From: Allium sativum
Taxonomy: Eukaryota; Streptophyta; Magnoliopsida; Asparagales; Amaryllidaceae
Assembly (NCBI GenBank): GCA_030737875.1
Contig: CM060924.1
Coordinates: 149,910,197-149,974,196 of the forward strand
Reading direction: 5' to 3'
Length of the DNA stretch: 64,000 bases
Shown here: one piece after another, positions 47,554-57,373 of the stretch
How positions within the stretch are numbered: the first letter of the stretch is position 1
Layout of the letters: each line of letters begins with the position of its first letter
Program-made: the position numbers and the translations under genes
The notes under the pieces: generated by a model
The model's input: only the letters and a program-made list of their open reading frames with translations
Databases searched by the model: none
Told to the model about the DNA's origin: nothing

Positions 47554-49225
47554 ATGGCAAGCTCGTCAATAGAAGAAGCTCCAGAAGGTAACAAAACACA
47601 ATTTTGTGACATTTTAATAGAAATATAGGGTTTTTCTATGATTGAGTGAATTTGTAAATAAGCTGGTATTTAGTTTCATGTCTTCAATGTAGTTGAGTTC
47701 TTATAGTTTCAGCATGTATGTAGTTGAAAATATGATTTGAAGCACTTATGGATTTGAAAATTTGATTTATGTAGAGATTGTTGAGTTGGAACCGGGACCT
47801 ATTGATGGTCATGTTCTATATCTGCAAGCACGTCATAGAACGAGCAGTGCTGCGTCAATGTCGGTATGTGTTAAATTATTAGTTGTATCACGTATTTATA
47901 TTTTTCAAAATTTTGTATGTATTTCTTACATTCTGCTTGACTTTTTACAGGGTAAAGATCCATTTAAGATCATAGATCACATGCCTTCCATTGAACTTGG
48001 TGACCTCCAACCACCCTGAAGTACTAGTTTTACTTGATCGTGTAGGATTTTTATTGGTGCATAGGTTGGGTTACGTCCAACTGGATCGTTATCTCATCGC
48101 TGCTTTAGTCGATAGATGGAGACCGGAGACATCCACATTCCATCTTAGGGAGGGTGAGATGACCATCACTTTGGGTGATGTCACGGTCTTGTTTGGCTTG
48201 CCGATTGATGGTGCTCCGCTGAGGACTCCAGAGACAGGGGACTACATGGAGATGTGTCAGCGGCTTCTGGGTATCACTCCTCCCGTCAAGCAGTTGCAGG
48301 GAAATGAGCAAATTGTTGCTAGATGGTATAGAAAGCAGTTTGAGGTAGACATTCCACAGGATGCCATGCAGGAGCAGATAGAACAGCGTGCTAGAGCCAT
48401 TATACTTCATATAATTACTTCACATCTAATTTGTGATCATTCGAAGACTCGCATGTGGCTTAGATGGTTGCATTTTCTGGAAGATTTTGATGAGTACCGT
48501 CAATATTCTTGAGGCAATGCTAGCTTAGCGTGCATGTACTCAGAGTTTACTAGAGTCGCTTTGATGGAGAGTGATTCACGGGGAGGTAGTCCTTCTTTAG
48601 TACAGGTAAATTAGTTTATACGATTTTTTGCGTCGCATATTCTATATCTATTTGTCGTAGTGTGTCTTTATGAATTTTGTTTGCAGCTATGGTCTTGAAC
48701 GTACCTTCCTGTTAGTAAACTCGATTTGAAGACGCCAAATATTGATGTTTCTTTGTCGTATGCATCTAGGTAATTTTATTCCGTCACTTATTTACCGTTT
48801 CTGTTTTTAGTTAGTTCTGTTATCTCTAATTTCGTCAAAATTGCAGGTGGGTTAGAATCAATAGCACTTCGTCGACTTCTAGGCGTAATCTACTTTTCTG
48901 CCGTAATGAGTTCGATGTGCTTAGTCTGGATGTTGTTACATGGACCCCGTAAGCACATGATTTAGGGGAGCTTCCATCTTTATACATTGCTTCTTCTCAT
49001 CTATGGACCGCATGTGTCCCCATTATTTGTTTGAACGACGTAGCATATCAAGTTCTTCACCAAGTAATGTGTCAATTCGGATTTAGACAACACCTTCCTG
49101 ACCCAGTCCCACATTATAGGATTGACTTATCAATACCGGCTCAGTACGAGATGGTCATTGAGACATGGAACCATCGGCATGAGCATATGCATCAAGAGCG
49201 AGAGTTCACTTTTTCGGACAAGTAA
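47554..49225 (+). pseudogene. Plant mobile domain (MAIN/MAIL1-like) pseudogene, five exons
   Basis: Exons with GT-AG borders: 47554-47587, 47775-47863, 47951-48605, 48687-48769 and 48847-49225, all phase-compatible. Exon 3 shows the family core: GYVQLDRYLIAALVDRWRPE, then TFHLREGEMTITLGDVTVLF and GLPIDG. Exon 5 contains the PIICLNDVAYQVLHQVMCQF segment. This is the plant mobile domain (aminotransferase-like, PMD) of MAIN/MAIL1-type nuclear proteins, also often found in transposons. Defects: a frameshift between about 48000 and 48017, TGA at 48510-48512, TGA at 48696-48698 (both where Trp is expected), and TAA at 48950-48952. The start ATG is in a CCATGG context. It lies inside the MULE, 0.46 kb from its left end. 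Confidence 0.85.
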
Positions 49226-49610
49226 TATTATACTTTGTATTGGCAACCGTCATGCTGTCAGAAGCAGGTACGACATTCATTTGTACGTCCTTATTTCCAT
49301 CTGATTGAATAGCATCATCGCATGCATTCTCTTCGTAATGTGATTTCTTTTCCATGAATTGCTGAGAAAAGCTGTGTAATGAAGATATGAAAACTTTAGA
49401 ATACAATTACGTTTGACACAAATCTCAGTTTAATCCGAAGAAAACTTACTTCTGACTCATATGATATAACTCGGAAGACGTTGGCTGCAACGGCTCTGGT
49501 ACTTGCGTTGACGGTCCTGTAATGCTTTGCGTGGGATGATAGTATGGAATAAAACTGCAAAATACAAGAACGTTGATATCATACACTAGCAGAAACACAA
49601 TATAAGTTGT

Positions 49611-50051
49611 TTAGATAGAATACCAAGTTGGCCTTACCGTCGAAGTTGGAATACTATTTGGGAACGGAATCGGTTGAGATGGACACAGCGATACTGCTTC
49701 CACCTGTGTTGAAGCGGTACGAGGTTCTACCACTAACTTACTCGTTTTGACAACGAATAACTCTATGGATTTACAAGCGGCCGAAAACATTAACTCAACA
49801 TCATCATTGTCTACAATTTTAATTGCCTTAGATCCAGAATCAGTTGGCCAGTTGCAAACGAAGTCAATATCAAATTGCTCTGGATTAGTCTTTGTTGACT
49901 TGTAAATCGACGCTACTAATTGCTTCAAGTTTCAACTTTTGAGAACTTTTATCGGTTTGTAACTTCCACCTTCGTACTTGCCACATTTTTTATTATCAAT
50001 AACCAATACACCATCGAAGTAGCATATAATCGCTATAAATTTAGGAGCCAT
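49611..50051 (-). pseudogene. MULE transposase N-terminal relic
   Basis: The minus strand begins ATG at 50049-50051, and MAPKFIAIICYFDGVLV leads to a stop at 49932-49934. The downstream frame from 49928 continues with LVASIYKSTKTNPEQFDIDF, CNWP and VDNDDVELMFSAA, so a small indel near 49930 separates the two. This order, a short N-terminal strand region then a PB1-like fold ending in an acidic DDVELMF block, is typical of the start of MuDR/MULE transposases. No MULE DDE catalytic domain, SWIM or zinc-finger motif follows; the frame ends at 49611. Confidence 0.65.
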
Positions 50052-50711
50052 TCTGATTTACAACCACAAAATCGAATGTAGTACTCAAAAATAAGATTCA
50101 AAATAGCTATAGGGTTTTGAAATTCAAACCTTGAAATGGTTCAAATGACGAAGAGTAGGGTACCGTTGACGTAGATCTATAGTTTTTGATGATTTGAGAT
50201 ACAAATAAGGAAGATACAATTTCAGAATATGATTGAAGATTTTGATTTCTTTTTTTTTTTGCAAAGGTAGAAAGTGAGGAAGACAGGTTGGGTTGGTGCT
50301 GTTAAGCATGTATATGTGACATTTGAAAAAGCGCAAATTACGCCGTATTAAATGCCGCATAAGATGTTGACTTTTTGAGCTTAGGTTTCCATCCTACAGT
50401 ACTTAAAATGCCTCAGCGTGCGAGATTTCAGAAGTTGTTGAAAAGATTTACATTATAAATACATGTTTTCTTTATAAGGCATTCTAAATACCGCAACTGT
50501 GTGTCATTTAAAATGTCGCACATACAATTTTCTATTCGAATCATCTGTGCGACATTTTAAATGTCGCATATTTTGCGTCATCTCGAATGCCGCATGTAAA
50601 AATTAACTGTTTTTGCCTATGTGTCCAAAACCAGGCTACGAACGTAAAAAGTTTTAAAACCAGGCTAAATCAGTGATAAGTTTTCAAATTTTGGCCAAAT
50701 CAAAAAAATCC

Positions 50712-50720
50712 ATATTAATG
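50712..50720. repeat. Target duplication of MULE, right copy
   Basis: ATATTAATG directly after the TIR end AAATCC. Confidence 0.9.
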
Positions 50721-51531
50721 TGATATTTACCACTGGTTGTAGGGTATTGTAACATATCCCCATGTTGGTACAGATTTTTTGATCTTTGAAAGGACTTCCT
50801 TCATCACTGCAGAGTGCTGGGATGATCATTTGTAACAAGTATCCTAGATTACCTGCAATAAGCTATCAAGAGTTATTTCTTTATCTGTTAGATTTATCCT
50901 TCTTTTCTAGAAAATTATTTCTCGATCCGCTTTTATTTTCCAAATCCATCTTCTTTTCTATGGTAAAACTTTCCAGTGCAAATGTTTCCAGCTCTATTTG
51001 GAAATATGATCTAATGTGCTTACTATCAATGTATTTGAGTCTGCCCAACTTTCACAAATTATAATTGATATGAAATTAATCTTGTGTAATGATATTATGT
51101 ACTTGCAGAACAGCTGGCAATGATGAGGCCATCAAGATGTAGTTTCAGTTTCGCGATTTCAACTGCGACCCATCCGAGGAATCCTCTAGCTAAGAATGCT
51201 ATGCCAATATTGACTGGCATGAACCACCTTAATATGACAAGGTAACCATCAGTTTTTATAAAAATACATAATATGCATGTTCATTCACATTTAAAATATA
51301 GAAATTATAACTGAATAAATGCCAAGAAATCAGATCTTGTAATGTTATTGTTTTTGTTAAGCTTCCAAATATAAGAGCTGGACCAAACATAGTAAACACG
51401 TCTATTTGCAAATAAAATTATTCAAATATTTTTAAATTTCAATCAAACATATATCATTAAACCTTAATAAAATAAACATATCGAGTTCAAGCTTGTTTAG
51501 ATCTATTCTGAAGGTGAGAGAATGTTAATGT
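50721..51531. other. Flanking DNA with one candidate exon
   Basis: AT-rich DNA between the MULE and the LINE. Apart from 51109-51241 I see no feature. A frame at 50786-51064 has no recognised domain. Confidence 0.4.
51109..51241 (+). other. Candidate host exon
   Basis: A 133-base stretch preceded by ACTTGCAG and followed by GTAACC, so it has both splice signals. One frame is open throughout and reads LAMMRPSRCSFSFAISTATH and onward, rich in Ser, Thr and Arg and less AT-rich than its surroundings. The composition would suit a plastid transit region. No protein family is recognised and neighbouring exons were not found, so this could be chance or a relic. Confidence 0.3.
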
Positions 51532-52180
51532 TATTTATTTATTTTTTATTTTTTTGCAAGGCTTACGGGGTTGGGTGGGCCCCTACCACTTTATTAAAGA
51601 ACCATAGAAAAAAAAAAATACAACTCACGCAGAAAACATAGAAACATGGTTCTTCAAACACAAGAAGACAAACACAACAAAAAAGAACAAATTACATAAG
51701 GCGCAGCAAAATTCCTGGATCAAAGTTGAAGCCAATTTGCTTAATACCTTCTCTTATTTCCATCCTCACACTCCTCCTTAACTGATCATCAGTCTTAACA
51801 TCATTCCCATTAAACACGCGCGCATTTATCTCACGCCAAACCGAGTATAAAAACTTTTTAAGCACGTAATTGAGGAGTCTTCCTCTTCGACTTTTCCTTC
51901 CAGTTTGGTTGTGTAGTATGGTCCATTGAGTATTTGCGTTTTGGTTAGCGTCAGTTCTACCAATGTTTAACATAATTTCTTTCCAAATGTTGTAGATTAA
52001 TTGACAGTCAAAGAATAAATGCTCAGTAGACTCCTTTCCAAGATTACAGAACACACATGAGTCATTAGTTAGCATACCTCTTAGGATAAGCTTGTCTCTA
52101 GTAAGTATTGCTCTCTTTAAAACCTTCCACAGCAACAAATTTTCACGTGCACGGTTATCACAAGACCAGACCTTCCTACT
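51532..52180 (-). pseudogene. 3' end of a LINE with zf-RVT domain, interrupted by element B
   Basis: On the minus strand the frame (stop at 51692-51694) reads KVWSCDNRARENLLLWKVLK followed by CVFCNLGKESTEHLFFDC and YNIWKEI. This is the reverse-transcriptase zinc-binding (zf-RVT) region found at the C-terminus of plant L1-type LINE ORF2. After the stop come about 130 bases of 3' untranslated DNA with TTAATAAAG and then an A-rich tail, (A)7T(A)6TAAATAAATAA on the minus strand at 51532-51560. The open frame runs directly into the LTR of element B at 52181, so B split the LINE. The RT and endonuclease parts would lie beyond the right edge of the window. Confidence 0.85.
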
Positions 52181-53652
52181 TGTAACGGCGCAATTTTCGA
52201 CCTTCCGAAAACCATGTCGTTATTGAAAGAAATTAGAAGATGAGATAGAAAAGATAGAACTAATAGAATAGAAGAATAAGAAGTTATCAGAAATCTCACA
52301 GCGGAATTTAAAAATACAAATACATTACATCATAGGGTCTGATACATCATAATACATCAACAACTTACATCATCATAGTACATAATAATACATCATGATA
52401 TGGAAATACAAATCTAACTGGATACATAGGTGTAGTTAAAACTACTGGACTTGTCCTGCAACTTGAACTTCGTGAGGTTCGATTTTCCAACCTGAATTAC
52501 TTGCCTACTCATAATAATCATTAAGAGTATCCAAGAGTTTAGGTAAAACACAGAAAATAAACTCTAGGTCAGTCAGGGGACTGGTGTGAGTAAACACAGT
52601 TAAAAAGATGTAAACAGGGAAATAAGGAATAAGGTGTTCCGTTATTTATAGATTCAATTACTTAGAAATCTTAAGCCCAACTCCATAATTAACATATGGA
52701 AAATGACCCTTGTATTTTGATATCAAAACGTTTGATATTTACGATAGTATTTATCAAATAAATAATCATCTAGTGAATCGCTTGCATCTCACGTTCACGT
52801 ACATAGAATAAGATCTAAACCGTTGAGCGCTTATGGAAATTTGGTTTCTAACTGACAGGGTATGGGAGCACCCACCGATCAGTGTACTCTAGAGAAGATA
52901 CACTGGGGTTCAACAAGAACATCCTGCAACCCGGCCACACATGACCGTCCACTCATTTAGCTTGAGTGTAACGAATATATTACCACCTCCACGGTTGGGA
53001 ATGACCCACCGATTACCGAAGGTAACAGCAGTGAAAATAGATTAAGAAACAAAAGGAGTTTACTCTAGATGGTGATAATATACCCTGCTTGGGTATGACC
53101 CAACTAGCCATGCTGCCTAGCCCAACTATTGTCTTCCTCGGTTGGTGAGGTTTGAAGTCACGTTACCGTTTGACGGGTTATTCTTCAACGTCTTTGAATA
53201 TCACACCGTCCTATCTGACAGATCACTCATTTGTTTCCACAAACATATTCTGGGTATAAGGCTAAAGAAACGAATCTCTCCGCCAACAACATAATACACT
53301 TATGTGAAGTCGATGTGTACAATCTGATCGATATACGTTGTCAGACATCCGACTGTTCGGATCTGTTCTGGGATTTAACAGACCGTAGACACTATTTTGA
53401 AATAGTCCTTGCATTCTTCATCTTTATCGATTTCCAGTATACGTCGTAATATTTGAGTCGAAGTGGAAATGTGAAATTCCGGACTCTTCGAAACGATGTA
53501 CAAAAATATCTTTTATAGTCGGTAATTTATTATCAGCTTAACCGTCTTTAACTCAGTTGCACATCCTGTATTTCTAATTATATAAATAGTATATAATTCT
53601 CTGGTTCATATCTGGATATCTTAAATATCATTTACAATTGTATAGTTAAAGT

Positions 53653-53667
53653 GTGTGCGACGCACAC
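53653..53667. repeat. Palindrome in B LTR
   Basis: GTGTGCG-A-CGCACAC. The related CCGTGCTACGCACACGG follows at about 53716. Also present in the other LTR at 63356-63370. Confidence 0.6.
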
Positions 53668-55507
53668 AAGATGTTATACAGTTTTATCAATATTTGAAAG
53701 TGTATAGAAAAAGCCCGTGCTACGCACACGGTGTTTTATCTTGCTTATCATCGACTGTCAGACGATGTTCTATACTCCGATTTGATTTGTCAAATATTTA
53801 TTTCTTTTATTTAAACTTAAATAAATTGTTTTATAATTTATTTAAATTGGGTTATCCTTTAAAACTCAGGTTCTAACTCGACGAACTTCTTCGAACAACT
53901 TCGATTCTGGGACCTCACTGTCGTCTTGACTGTTCCACTGGTTTACGCCATATTAAATAAAAACTATATTTTTATTTAATTTAATTAATTACTAATTAAT
54001 TATATTTATTTAATTTAATTAAATTTGATTTAATTAAATTCTTGCTTTGAAAATCGGTTCTCGCTTGTATTTGCCAAGCTGAATGTTGGCATCTCAAAAT
54101 CGTGGGGTCACCATGGGGTGATCATCGATTTCTCCTTGCCCAAACACTCTTTTTCTTGCTTGCCAAAAACTCGTGCCATGCCACTTGATCCGCCTCGAAA
54201 TCCAGGGTGAATCCATACGATTTCCCTTTGCCAAACTCTCGTGCCAAGCCATCGTGCCAAGCCTTCGATCCGCCTCAAAAACACGGTGATCCACCGATGG
54301 ATCACTCGAAAATCAACGTGCCAAGTCTTCCCCTTTCTTCTCCATTTTGCCTTCGACTTCCTGTGCAAACGTGCACAGCTGTGCACGTGCACAACCTTCC
54401 CCGCCACCAGATCAATGTCGAACCTCCACCCACAAACTCCACTTCATCCACCGATCACCACTGACCCATCGCCACCCCCTAACGTTGCTTCCTCCTCGAA
54501 ATCATCACTCCACCCAACTTCCAGTAAACAGAATCGAAAAGGACTCCGCCTAAACCGACCTCGTCTGACCATCTCTGACCACCTGGAGACCTCGCACCGC
54601 CGCCGATAGCTGCCCCAACTTCCGACGCCGCTTCCCCCCAAGTTCTGGCCAACTCGATCGACTGTGGGCCCCGTACGACTCCTTCAAATGCCTGAACCCA
54701 TTTTTGCTTTCAAAACCTAAATCGAGTTCGTCAGCTCAAACCCCTCGTTGGAAACATCATTGGGTATTTTTCCCATGATCACCGATGTCTCCCCTTCCTC
54801 CATGCTCCACGACTTGGCCATTACCGACGTCGATCGTCAGAATTTGGTGAAAATGCCAATTCCATCCATCTCGAGCTTTCTCCCTCGTCCCATTGTTTAA
54901 AATCGTGAAACCACTTTTAAAAATCATATTTTGGCACTACGATTACATTCATATCTCTGTATTTCGATTTCGTGATGTTTGAAATTTTGATGAGTTTGGT
55001 TGAGACAGAGAATCATCTGTTCTCTGTTGTCTGTGCTTTCAAAACATGAACTGATGAGGGTTGTTCTTGCTCCAATGTTCATATATATTTTTGTATACAA
55101 GTTTAACTCATAAATACACTTGTATAGTTTGTGTTTTTAGATCATCAAGGTATAGTTGCAAAACAACAGGAGTATTTGTTTAAACATGGGACAATAGCAG
55201 TATTTTCTTTGATCAAGTTTTAATGATGAACTCATTAACAAATCTATTTATCACTGATATATAGGGTTTACTGATGATATACTTGGTGTTTCTAGCATCT
55301 ATAAGGTGTTTAACAATCATGATAGAACTTGCAGTAATATATACACATGAAAACATAAAAACTGTTTACTGTAAAGTAAAATATCAACTTGACTTAGTGA
55401 GGTTTACTCACTTGAAAAGCTTTCACAAATTTCTTGTTGTAGATGGTTTTTTGTTTCAGCAAAGTGTTCTTGTGTTTGTGAAAGACGATTGCATGGATAT
55501 GATGGTG

Positions 55508-55516
55508 TATTTATAG
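55508..55516 (-). promoter_or_regulatory. Candidate TATA box of B 3' LTR
   Basis: CTATAAATA on the minus strand, about 0.8 kb from the LTR 5' edge, similar to the position seen in C and F'. Confidence 0.4.
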
Positions 55517-56320
55517 GCCAACTTTTCTCTTTAAACAATAGTTTTTCCCTTATTCTTTTAACAGTAAAAAGCCACGTCTTCTACCTACCCCTTTCTCTCT
55601 CATTCGAATGGCCTAAACATTATACAGCATGTTTTAAAGTACTTTCCACAAGAGATATTTCTACCAACCTATTCTCTCTTCTCAAAGTACATAAGACCTT
55701 CCATACTTGCAATAAATGCTATTTCTTACTTTCATTAAATGCAAACTCATCCCTTCTTGTCAAACATGCTTAGATATTTTGTTGCCCTCATATTTTCGCA
55801 GATATTATTTGTAGGAGATGATTAGGTGATTGTCTTACACCTTAGCTACTTCTTTGTCATGTATTTTGGACCTTGATTTTTTTTTTAACTCTTTTTACTT
55901 AATTGATTTTGTGTATACTTATATGTATACATAAGCATGGCCGAAATGTATATGTATCCCTTGTCCTATTTTAATTCTCTCACATATATATTAATCTCCT
56001 TAAATTTTTATGTTTGGTTATGCTATCTTTGATGCTAACTTTAATATTTAGTTAGCAAATAGGTTTAGTTACACAAATTTGTGTTGCCAACATTCCCACA
56101 CTTTCCTTAGTTAGGAATAGTATCATAAAATATTGTTTACATATTTTGTATCATTCAAGACTAATCATACCTTATATATATGTCAAGTTTGAGTGTATTC
56201 ATATATGTATATAAATACATATATGTGATCATACACAATTTAGTTTGTTAAGCAATCCAAATATATTTAAATTTCCTTATTAAAATAAATATCAGATGCT
56301 AGAAAAATCCAGCCATTACA

Positions 56321-56333
56321 GACTACCCCACTT
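56321..56333 (-). promoter_or_regulatory. Polypurine tract of element B
   Basis: AAGTGGGGTAGTC on the minus strand abuts TGTAATGG. The GGGACGAAATTC box precedes it. Confidence 0.75.
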
Positions 56334-56545
56334 AAAAGAATTTCGTCCCGAAATTTCACAAGAAAGATAGAAAGTTTCCAAAAGAAAATATTTCATAAAC
56401 TGGTTGCTTTAGTACACATACACATACGACTAGTTTTATACTAACACTAGTCTCGATACATACAGTAATACTAGACTTGACTACTCAAGTTCTAAACTGC
56501 GACAAAATATACATACGTAACTATCCTCCTCCAGTCTCTGTCCTA

Positions 56546-56740
56546 CTACTCGTCGTCAGAGATATCTATTATCTCTACGACCTCCCCGTCATCAGATATA
56601 TTAAGGACCTCAACTACGTCCTCTGCATCAGTCTCCTCCTCGTCATCCTCTATATAAATCAGACCCACTGGTGGTATTAAATATAGCCTCACCACGGGAT
56701 ATCCATACACACCGAATACTTGTACTCCTCCTCCTGCCAT
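56546..56740 (-). CDS. Tail of the extra frame of element B, SIM-like motifs
   Basis: Open frame of 64 codons that overlaps the end of the acidic frame, one base out of register. It contains GVYGYPVVRLYLIPPVGLIY, then DDEEETDAEDVVEVLNISDD and VVEIIDISDDE at the end. The two hydrophobic cores (VVEVLNIS, VVEIIDIS), each followed by Asp/Glu, resemble SUMO-interacting motifs. The composition suits a protein better than a chance frame. The switch point lies in a GGAGGAGGAG run near 56735, so an indel there may have separated this tail from the frame before it. The function is inferred only from motif shape. Confidence 0.4.
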   Translation of the reverse strand: MAGGGVQVFGVYGYPVVRLYLIPPVGLIYIEDDEEETDAEDVVEVLNISDDGEVVEIIDISDDE

Positions 56741-57212
56741 TGAAACTCGACGACAACTTGTTCCAATCTATTCCATATCGCTTCCTTTTGGCTACTTGCT
56801 CTTCTTGCTGGTTTCCCGTAGCAATGACTGGGGTTCCCGGAACAACTTGGTCTTCTTCCTCCTCCTCTTCTTCTTCTTCGTATTCTTCCTCTTCTTCCTC
56901 TTCAGCGTCCATATACTCAACTTCTTCCTCCTCCTCGTCACCCTCATCTCCTTCACCATAACCGTCAACTCTTCCTTCATCTCCTATCACTTCATCCTCA
57001 TCAGTAAAGTCTTGGTGTCCTCCATCTTGTTCTATTGGTTCGTTCCTGCCAAGCACTGATCCTTCTGATGATATGTGTGTACCTTCGTCGTCGATGGGTG
57101 ATCTCTCTTGGTTGTTGTCAGAATCTCCTACTCTTTGTCTCTTTGCTTGAAGTATAAGGAACTGGAGTGGTGTCATCCTCTTTCTTGCCGTGGTCCTCCA
57201 CAATGGTGCCAT
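56643..57212 (-). CDS. Extra acidic reading frame between pol and 3' LTR of element B
   Basis: Open frame of 189 codons from ATG at 57210-57212. The N-terminus MAPLWRTTARKRMTPLQ is basic. The middle has long Asp/Glu runs, including about 25 nearly consecutive acidic residues around 56860-56940, and then the basic KRKR. The start ATG directly follows CTTGTTTACTTACCAG, a good 3' splice site, so the frame could be read from a spliced RNA. The open frame continues upstream to 57455 and overlaps the pol end, but that part is hydrophobic and more likely intron. Position and coding direction fit the additional ORFs reported in some plant Ty3/gypsy elements. No family was recognised. The low-complexity acidic tract is the main caveat. 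Confidence 0.5.
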   Translation of the reverse strand: MAPLWRTTARKRMTPLQFLILQAKRQRVGDSDNNQERSPIDDEGTHISSEGSVLGRNEPIEQDGGHQDFTDEDEVIGDEGRVDGYGEGDEGDEEEEEVEYMDAEEEEEEEYEEEEEEEEEDQVVPGTPVIATGNQQEEQVAKRKRYGIDWNKLSSSFNGRRRSTSIRCVWISRGEAIFNTTSGSDLYRG

Positions 57213-57373
57213 CTGGTAAGTAAACAAGAAAATAGAACTCATCAGTGATGTAAACATACAAGAGAGTTCATAAATCCTAATAAACTGAATCCATAAAAAA
57301 CACATGCAAATGCTCACAGGAATGTAGAAATCGAAATTTCCTGACAATTTACTCGTACCATAGTAAATCATAC

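Larger units (their letters stand above)
47092..50711. mobile_element. Mutator-like element carrying a plant mobile domain gene
   Basis: 3620 bp, bounded by 9-bp duplications, the size typical of MULEs. Long terminal inverted repeats of about 235 bp (47092-47326 and 50479-50711) start GGATTTTTT..GATTTGGCC and share blocks such as ACTTATCACTGATTTAGCC. The inner half of each TIR repeats GCGACATT and its complement several times. Inside are a plus-strand plant mobile domain pseudogene and a minus-strand relic of the N-terminal part of a MULE transposase. No catalytic transposase region is present, so the element is non-autonomous. Confidence 0.88.
52181..56320 (-). repeat. LTR of element B, 3' copy
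   Basis: 4140 bp. Contains CAGCGGAATTTAAAA (52299), the CCCTGCTTGGGTATGACCC block shared with LTRs E and I (about 53090), the palindrome GTGTGCGACGCACAC (53653-53667), a GC-richer region 54100-54700, and a TATA box. Frames in 54094-54641 overlap on both strands and show no domain. Confidence 0.9.

Noticed and set aside
54094..54641. Gene in the GC-rich part of the B LTR
   Set aside because: Overlapping frames occur on both strands without a shared domain. It is part of the LTR and is repeated at 63800 onward.
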